From positions 151,369 to 215,368 of the forward strand of contig JAPEVF010000009.1 of NCBI GenBank assembly GCA_029747585.1: a stretch of 64,000 nucleotides of DNA, read 5' to 3'. The stretch is from Pleurotus djamor. Its lineage: Eukaryota > Basidiomycota > Agaricomycetes > Agaricales > Pleurotaceae. The notes beneath the pieces are model-generated. The model ran no database searches, was not told the DNA's origin, and saw only the letters and a list, made by a program, of their open reading frames with translations. How positions within the stretch are numbered: position 1 is the stretch's first letter; the number at the start of each line of letters is the position of its first letter. Below, in pieces: positions 57,011 through 64,000 of this stretch. The translations under genes were made by a program, and so were the position numbers.

Positions 57011-57288
57011 TAGATATATAGGTCTTCCATCACCTGCTTCACGATGTCGAGTACTATCTTGAATTGTCCTTGCTCCGTTATCTGTGGTACGAGTCAAGTA
57101 GCATTGTCGCGTTGATAATAGAGGTGACGTCCAAGTCCATAAACGCTTGGATTCCGATTTCAAGAAGGTAATCAAACCAATGAAATATTGGGGAAATGCC
57201 AACGCTTGAATTACCAACTCAAATTACAGGATATGTCAGCATAAAACAGCTAGATACCGTACGTTTCCTTCCTTTCACTATGACCTAC

Positions 57289-58476
57289 TTACAACAGTTT
57301 CCACTCCGAATCTTTACCTTCTCCACCCAACCTCTTCGCTCGCCCATCCTTCACCAATTTCTTGAGGTGTAAGTCAACGCTGTGTGCTGCGGGGATCCAA
57401 AGAGACTCTGGATACGCCGCGTAGATGACTGATACGAGTTTCCACGTCGTAGCAGTTGGAGTGACATTGTCTTCGCTTGCAGTCACAAGGGACTGGAGTA
57501 CCTTCACTATCTGCTCCTCCCTCTCCAACCTATGCTTGATGTAGGTGCTGATAAGACCAGGACCATCCGGGACTACGGGTCCATGGCCAGGGTAGAGCGA
57601 GGTAAAGTTCTGACCACTAGCCTTCCCAAACTCCAACAAACTCTGAAGACTCGAGATATACGCTGCTAGGTCCTCAAAAACGGCTGTTCCTTGACCCAGG
57701 ATGGTATCGGCAGTATACAAAGCCTGATCTTCTGGAATGTACAAGCAAATGGAATCGACTGTGTGGCCCGGGGTATGAAGCACATGAATCGTCGTAGAAG
57801 GGGATTCGAGGATCTGCCCTGCCGCGAGATCGTGGAAGGCTTCGAGGTTGTCGGCTGCTTGATACGAATTGGTGGGTAAGGAAGCGATGATGGATGGTAG
57901 TGAGTTCTTCGTAAAAGGTGAATCGTCTCCCCCAGGGGGAATAGGGAATTTGTGCAGACGAGGGGGTTTGAAGGGCACGTCTGTTCCATTGCGACCTTCC
58001 CACAGCCGTTTCAGCAATTCCAAGACAGAGGGCAACCCATCTGTATGATCATGGTGCCAGTGGGAGATAACGATATCCGAGACATCTGGTTCAGAAGGAT
58101 TCGATGGCTTCGCTTCACCGAGTAAGGCTGATTCCAGGACAGACGTATACTCTGGACGGCCTTCTCCTGTATCAATGAGGACGTATGGGTTCTGCTTCCC
58201 AATCAGATAGGTATTCGTTCCTAATCATGAGCATAAGCGATGTTCGATGGCCTGCCGAACCCCAGACTACCAACCTTGAAGCGTGAACTTTCCCGGGTTC
58301 TGTGCGAGAGTTGGGTGTCAGAAGGGACTCGGTTATTCGCAAGACAGCATGAACGAGACCTGGCCTAGTACCCGTACCACACGCTCGCTAAGCTAGAAGT
58401 CATGGTGGTTAGAACGAGCGTCGCCCCAAACTACCAAACTTACTCGAGAAACTGATGGCAAAGCTTCGAGTTCCAT
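57289..58476 (-). CDS. Metallo-beta-lactamase-fold hydrolase (LACTB2-like)
   Basis: From ATG 58476 ('MELEALPSVSR') short exons add 'LSERVVRVLGQ' and 'NPGKFTLQ', then 'TNTYLIG', giving the usual N-terminal LQGTNTYLIG strand. The metal-binding motif 'SHWHHDHTDG' (HxHxDH) follows, then 'HTPGHTVDS', 'YTADTILGQG' and 'YPGHGP', supplying the remaining metal ligands. The C-terminal part contains a helix-turn-helix-like region ('HLKKLVKDGRAKRLGG') typical of the LACTB2 branch, which in animals has endoribonuclease activity; other fungal members are polyketide-pathway thioesterases, but no such cluster is seen here. End at 57289 '..DSEWKLL'. Confidence 0.88.
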
Positions 58477-58774
58477 GAAGTGATTGAGTTTGGCCGCGGC
58501 AACAGCCTGAGTCAAGGCCTTAAATGTAATGCTCCGGCAAGAGGAAGCCAATCCAACCGAGGCAATTGGTAATCTCGTCATGCTCGGAGTGATCACGCAA
58601 GAGGTGGGAGAGTACATGGAATAATATTAGACGTGACGCGATACAGGAAACCAATGTGTAGTATGACATAAAGTATGGGCACAACATGATAGGCAGAGCA
58701 AGGAATCGTGACATATGAACCATGGCGAGAGGCGTGAAAATCATAACATAGACAAGAGAGAAGACCATCTACGT

Positions 58775-61700
58775 TTAGAGGTCGTCGTCGTCAACATCTT
58801 CACCTCTCTTCTTGCGAGCCATACGCTCCTTCTTGGCTTTCCGCAGCTCAGCAGCAGAAAGCTTCTTCTGCTTCTTGTTGTCGATCTTGTTACCCATGGC
58901 ATCATATTGATCTTCGTCTTCACCGCCCTTCTGGTCGATACGGGGACCGGAGCCCTGGCCTTCAACCCAGTTGTGGCCAGATGCCTCCAAACGACCGTCA
59001 CGCATAGCCCACACTTCCGTGCAGAGGGACTCGGAGAACTCTCGGTTGTGAGTGATAATGAGGACACCACCCTCGAAGACCTTGAGGGCTTCGATGAGGG
59101 CAGCGAGCGACTCACGATCGAGGTAGTCTAAGGAAGGAAACGAATCAACACTTGAACGACACTGAACATTGAACACGACTTACTAGTGGGCTCATCGAGA
59201 CAGATGACGTGGGGGCGGCGCCATGTAGCAGCTCCAAGAACGATCTTAACTTTCTGACCACCGGAAAGACCCCTCATGGTGTTGTGAGTGACGAATTCAG
59301 GCTCGAGACCGAAGTCGGCGAAGTGCTTCTCGATTTCGCGACGAACGAGAGGACGGAGGAGACCGGCACGTTGAGCTTCACGGGTGTCGACCTCGATGAC
59401 CTTCTTCTCGAAACCACGCTTGATGAGGTCGTCACGAGGGAGCCAGATGTTCTCGGACGAACTGAGACCCTTGAAGGAGATCTCGTATTCGTACGATTGC
59501 TTCAACTTCTTGCGAGTAAGAATTTCGTCGATGGTTCTCTTCTGGCCTTCAACGACAATGAGAGCGCCGTCCTTCATCTTCTTAGCCTCCTCCTCGCTGA
59601 TCAGGCGAGTAGCCTTGCCCAACTCCTCCAAATCTTCACCGGTCTGGTAACGCCAGAGCATGTACTCGAGGGGGGTCTTGTCGAGATGGTTATCGATGTG
59701 GTGGAAGGCATGCTGAGCGACGTAGCCGATGACCAAGTTAGGGTGCTTCCAGATCTCACCGCCCTTGTTAGGTTCCATGTCACCGATGAGGAGTCGGACA
59801 AGGGTAGACTTGCCGGAACCGTTGGGACCGAGGACAGCGACACGGGAAGAGAGGGAGACTTGGAGAGTGATGTCGTAGAGCTGTTGGACGGCCTGCGTGG
59901 GGTACTGGAAGCCGACCTTGCGCATCTTGAGCAAACTCTTCTCCTTGGTCTTAACACCATCCAACAAAGGTGGGTCGGGGAGCTTGAACCTGTAGTCTTC
60001 CAAAGCCTCGAGACTGTAGTACGACTTGGCTTCAGGGACGGCCTGGACGAACTTCTCAAGGTTACCGCGGTATCTCCTGAGCTTAAAGCGGTTAAGGTGG
60101 AGGACGTCGGTGATGGTGTTGTTGAGGAAGCTCGAGTCGTGGGACACAATGATGGAGGTGCAGGTCTTGAGGCTGGTGAGGTAGTTCTCCAACCAAGCAA
60201 TGTTGACAACGTCCAAATGGTTAGTAGGCTCATCGAGGAGGAGGATATCGGCCTTGAAAAGCATAGCGCGAGCGAGGGCGAGCTTCATCTTCCAACCACC
60301 AGAGAGGGCACCGATGGACTGGGCTTGACGCTCGTCGTTGAAGCCGACAGAGGCAAGGGCTTCGATGGTCTCCTCCTTGGAGGCCTCGATACGCTTGTCG
60401 TTGAGGATGAACTGGAGGACGGAGGTGTCTTCCTCACTGCCATCGATATCGTGCTCGACGTAGAAAGTACGGACTTCCTCAGGGGAAGGGAAGCCCTCGA
60501 CCTGGCCGTTGGTAATGGCCCTCATGAGGGTCGACTTTCCGGTACCGTTCTTGCCGCAAAGCCCGTAGCGGTGTCCACGCTTGAGACGAAGGGTGGCGGT
60601 GTTGAGCAAAATCTTAGCACCATAGGCGAGAGAGAACTGGCAGTTGCAAAGATCCTCGCCTTCCTCTTCGTCGTCGAGAACCTCCTCCTCCTCACCCTCA
60701 GTCGCCGACTTGACGACCCATTCACGAGTGACAGTGACTGGCTCAGGGGTAGAGGTAGCGAACGCCAAGAAGGGAGCGATGGTGTCCCACTCAGGTACGT
60801 CGAAGTTCTTTGCGTTGACGAGGCTGGCAGCAAGGTGGGAGGCGTAGATGATAGCGGGGTGGGCAACCGAAGGTGAGGCGCCAAGCTTTTTGTAGATACC
60901 GATGAGAGAGTGAGCGAGAGGGCCGTTCTCAACAGGCTTGTGGGGAGGAAGGTCGGAGCCATCACCATGGGGAACCTCACCAACCTGGCGGAGGGTGGCG
61001 ATAGCCTTGCCAACGACGCCACGAGCTTCAGGGTCACCGATAGTAGTCTCAACCTTGATCAAGCCGGGGAGGAGCTTGGGGATGAAAGGTCGGACAGTGA
61101 CAGCAGAGTCGACGAGTTTGGCCATGTTGTCGACGATGCTAAAAATAGGTCGTAAGTAATGAAAATTTCATCTGAGAGTGGGATCTACATACACGGCGAC
61201 TTTACGCTTCGTGGCAGTGAGCTTCTCGTTGAGACCACGCGAGAGAAGGGGAACCATGAGGGATAGGGTAGCAGAATCAACTTCCGAAACGAATGTGGTG
61301 GCCGAGAGGAGCCCGATGGTACCCGGGACCTCTTCGACGGGATTAATCAATGCTTTGATAAGAGCAGGAATAAAGCGTTCAATGTCCTTATTGGAGACGA
61401 GAGCAGTAGCCTTTGTGAGCGAATCACGAGCAGCTTTCTTCACGTCGGCCTTGGTGTCCCAGATTGCCTCAGAGAGAACTGGAACAATCTCGGGCATGAG
61501 GCGAGCGGTCTGGACAGGGGCACTCTTGACGATCTGGTTGAGGATCGTAAGCGAGCCGGTCTTGAGCTGCCATTTGCCGGCAGTTTTGATCTCGTGAAGG
61601 AGAGCTGGAAGAATGAGGGCAGTAGCCCAGGGGTTCATGGCCGAGACGTATGCCTTGACGGCCTCGATGGCTGCTGTCCTGACAGCAGGCATCTTGTCGG

Positions 61701-62055
61701 CGAAAGCCTCGAGAAGGCCAGCGTAGATACCAGAATCGATGAAGACGGGCTCGAGAACCTTGACGGCACCGTCAACAACGAGAAGTCTGATGGCATCAGC
61801 GGCGCCTTCGCGGGCAGCAGGGGATTTTTTGTCGGCAAGAGCCTTAACGACAGCGTCGGTGAAAGCGATGGATTCCAGAACGGCAGGGCCATCTTTTTGG
61901 GCGAGAGCAGTGAAAGCCTTGGCGGCAGCTTCGCGAGTCGCCTTGTCGGCGACGAAGAGGGCCGAAACCTCGAACTGGGCCATCGCAGGGGCAGCTTGAG
62001 CAGCCTTGAGGGCGGCAGGAGCAGGGGTGGGAGCGGCGGATGTAACAGCAGGCAT
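58775..62055 (-). CDS. TEF3: Translation elongation factor 3 (ABC-F ATPase)
   Basis: Three coding exons give about 1050 aa. ATG 62055 starts '[20 protein letters not shown]'. The N-terminal HEAT-repeat region (about 1-320) is followed by the first ABC domain with 'GKNGTGKST', '[15 protein letters not shown]' and '[12 protein letters not shown]', then the second with 'GPNGSGKST', '[13 protein letters not shown]' and 'VICLDEPTS'. A chromodomain-like insertion lies inside the second ABC domain. The C-terminus is highly basic ('[20 protein letters not shown]') and ends 'GEDVDDDDL', as in fungal EF3. It acts on the ribosome, helping E-site tRNA release and ribosome recycling, and is essential in fungi. 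Introns lie around 61195-61142 and 59183-59127. Strong codon bias is visible, as expected of a highly expressed gene. Confidence 0.97.
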
Positions 62056-62622
62056 TTCGTCAAACTAGCGATGAAACGATGAGCTCAACGACGATGGCAA
62101 AAATGCGCAGCCAGATGCAAAGACGTACTTCAAATGTTTCTATAGTTGAAAGAGTTCTGGGGTTTGATTATGCAGACAAAGGCTGATAAGAACACTGAAC
62201 GCTCTATTCTCTAATGGGTGGCAAGTGCCTGGAAACGATGCGGGGTGAGTACGGAGGTACGATGAGGAGAAGAGGTCGCTGCGACGAACCTCTAATACGG
62301 GAAACAAGAGAAGAAGGAAATGGGAGGGAAAAGAGAAAGGTGAGGAAATTAGATTTGCCTCTACCGTTTATATCAAGACAAGGCGGACTTTGAAAAATTG
62401 CGATGACCTGTCGGAGAGCCGACCTCGGCGTGAAAAAAATCCAGTGCTTGCATGCTTTGGAAATCTTATCTGTGGGGAATGATGGACATTTCCCCGGACT
62501 CGGCGTTTTTTTTCAAACACGAAACGTTAACCCCACGGTTATTTGCCAGCTGGCGATGCAAACGAGGGGCAATAAAACACATTGACTGGGTATGTAAACA
62601 CCGACAGAAAGAATAATTAGGG
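62056..62622. other. EF3 promoter region and 3' flank of V-ATPase gene
   Basis: No gene recognised. The EF3 5' region is A/G-rich (TCTC-rich on the coding strand), as often seen before highly expressed fungal genes, and may hold a 5' UTR intron. Confidence 0.5.
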
Positions 62623-64000
62623 CTACTTGCTCTCGGCGCTGGCGAAGCTGAGTGGAGTGAAAGCCTGAATTTTTACGGCACAAAGCACAACAATGCACAG
62701 GGCACGCACGCATCAATCAGCATTGATACAACGTTGCAGATCGAAGCATTTTGACTCACATATCCGCCTCCCTCAAAGTGCTTGCTATTAGCCTCCACCC
62801 AATGTAATCGAACCGCATGTAGGAATGCAGACAAACCCTGCATTATCGAGCCATCATTAATCGAGCGTTGCACGACGGCCCTCAAAGTGCGAAACTCACC
62901 TCCATGATGCAAAGGATACAAACTGTCAAGGTGAACCAAAGGAGGCCAACAATGATGAACGCGATCCAGCCAATGAGACCGCTCGGATTCAAGAAGCCTT
63001 CGATCGTCATCGACCAGAGCACCTCAGACAGTTGGGCATGAGCCAAAGACAGGGCCCACAGACGTAAGTACGACGCGGTATGAGAGATGCAGCCGAGACA
63101 GAATTCAATGGTGTGGATGATTTGATGAATGACAATGTCGCCAAAGTCATGATGCTCCTGTAACACATGGGGGACAAAAAAGAACGTGTTGGCTTAGCTA
63201 CGGCCAACGTGTGTAAGGAACCCGCACTTACCGCTCCGTCATCCGCATCTTCCGCGATCGCTCTACCATTTCCTTCCTCCTCTCCTTCAAGTATTTCATC
63301 TGAGGTATCTCTGGGCCCATCGTCCCCGTGTGCGAGGCCAACATACCCTTGGCCCTGGATCTTATGCATCTCCTTCCAAAGGACGTAAGGCTTAGCGATA
63401 AGCATCCATGGAACACAGACGGCAGCCAGCAGGAGGAGAACCACCTGAACAAAGGACTGTCCACGGTACAATTGGGTAGCCGGATCAACCGTACCCGGGC
63501 TCAAGAACATGAAGATAAGCATGTTAAGGAGAGAAGGCGGTTGCGTGTGGACATCAGGTGATGACCAGTCGATGGACCACTTGTAGAGGATACAGAGCGC
63601 GAGGTAACCGAAAATAGACTGTAGGAAGATCATCTGCGGAATGAAGTTGGCCCAAATGTCGAGGGAACGTTTGAACCTAATATGGTTAGGAAGTTGTAAA
63701 CAGAGGGCGAATGTCATCTGGGGAGCCCGTCAGCCAAATGTGGAGAGGATATGGGGATCAGCTGACATGAATAACACCGATGACAATGGACATCTTCATC
63801 TTGTAAGAATTAACGAAGATAAGCTGATTATCTGCGCCATGCCATGCCGGATCGAGCCCGAAGGCGTATGTACGACCATTGGGCGTAGCGGAGCCTTCCC
63901 CAGACTCCGGAAAGTCCCAGCCGGAATGGAACAAGTGGAGAGATTTGGAGAATATATCGTTGTATATAAACCCAGTATAGACCGAGAATATACCCATCAA
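62623..64000 (-). CDS. VPH1: V-type ATPase V0 subunit a, C-terminal part (runs off the right edge)
   Basis: Exons from the right edge: '[20 protein letters not shown]', '..[11 protein letters not shown]', then '[20 protein letters not shown]', '[14 protein letters not shown]', a variable acidic loop, '[20 protein letters not shown]', '[20 protein letters not shown]', '[20 protein letters not shown]', and a short last exon '[13 protein letters not shown]' to TAG at 62623. The Arg in '[15 protein letters not shown]' is the residue essential for proton transfer in yeast Vph1. This membrane subunit forms the proton half-channels of the vacuolar or Golgi V-ATPase. The cytosolic N-terminal half is outside the window. 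The last two introns (GTGAGTTT..GCAG and GTGAGTCA..TCAG) are clear. Confidence 0.93.

Noticed and set aside
59209..60876. Very long plus-strand frame (555 codons) opposite EF3
   Set aside because: It is the antisense shadow of EF3; strong codon bias of a highly expressed gene removes stops on the other strand.
61594..62082. Plus-strand frame opposite the EF3 N-terminus
   Set aside because: Antisense shadow; Gly/Ser/Leu-rich with no motif.
1..64000. tRNA, rRNA or CRISPR-like repeats
   Set aside because: No tRNA box A/B pairs, rRNA segments or regularly spaced short direct repeats were noticed by eye; a covariance-model scan would be needed to exclude small RNAs.

Overview
The window reads as nuclear DNA of a filamentous basidiomycete (Agaricomycetes). 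Introns are many and very short (about 48-75 nt, GT..AG). There is a fungal-type elongation factor 3, a stearoyl-CoA desaturase fused to cytochrome b5, an RTA1 membrane protein, a DUF6533 membrane protein, F-box paralogues and NACHT-WD40 NLRs, a mix typical of mushroom-forming fungi. No rRNA, tRNA, CRISPR array or complete transposon was recognised. Eight isolated N positions, most of them at or near homopolymer runs, show that the assembly is not perfect.

Layout. The left part (1-12 kb) holds an unidentified partial frame at the edge, a remnant and an intact copy of an aminoglycoside-phosphotransferase-like kinase, two unidentified helical-looking genes, and three members (G1-G3) of a secreted repeat-protein family. 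From 12 to 32 kb there are two large NLR genes (NLR1, NLR2), a minus-strand block of secretory GH31 alpha-glucosidase, RTA1 and DUF6533 membrane proteins, and repeat protein G4. From 32 to 51 kb come G5, the desaturase, a lone Gag-like gene, an AhpD-like gene, G6, NLR3, G7 and G8. The right part (51-64 kb) is more ordinary: a small secreted cysteine-rich protein, three tandem F-box-like genes (the third broken), a metallo-beta-lactamase-fold protein, EF3, and the C-terminal part of V-ATPase subunit a running off the edge.

The outstanding feature is the family G1-G8. Each gene encodes a signal peptide, a short propeptide ending in an 'RGPRGRPT'-type segment, and one to five modules with a twin CX3C motif (CX3C-X12-14-CX3C). 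In the main members each module is followed by a Pro-rich stretch and a dibasic 'KGKR' site. In G2 each full module is one exon of exactly 186 nt between phase-0 introns, and the other multi-module genes are built the same way. The architecture predicts a Kex2-processed polyprotein that releases several copies of a small disulfide-stapled helical hairpin, formally like the plant alpha-hairpinins. All eight genes share a TATAAAAG box and, about 30-35 nt downstream, a nearly invariant motif around CAGCAGTGCTGGTCACTTCTCA, so they are probably co-regulated.

These genes alternate with three paralogous NLRs: NLR2 is flanked by G4 and G5, NLR3 by G6 and G7, and NLR1 follows G3. The NLRs have an N-terminal helical region, a NACHT ATPase and a C-terminal WD40 array. 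A secreted-peptide family interleaved with intracellular receptor paralogues suggests a linked defence or self/non-self locus. The interleaving is seen in the sequence; the functional link is inference.
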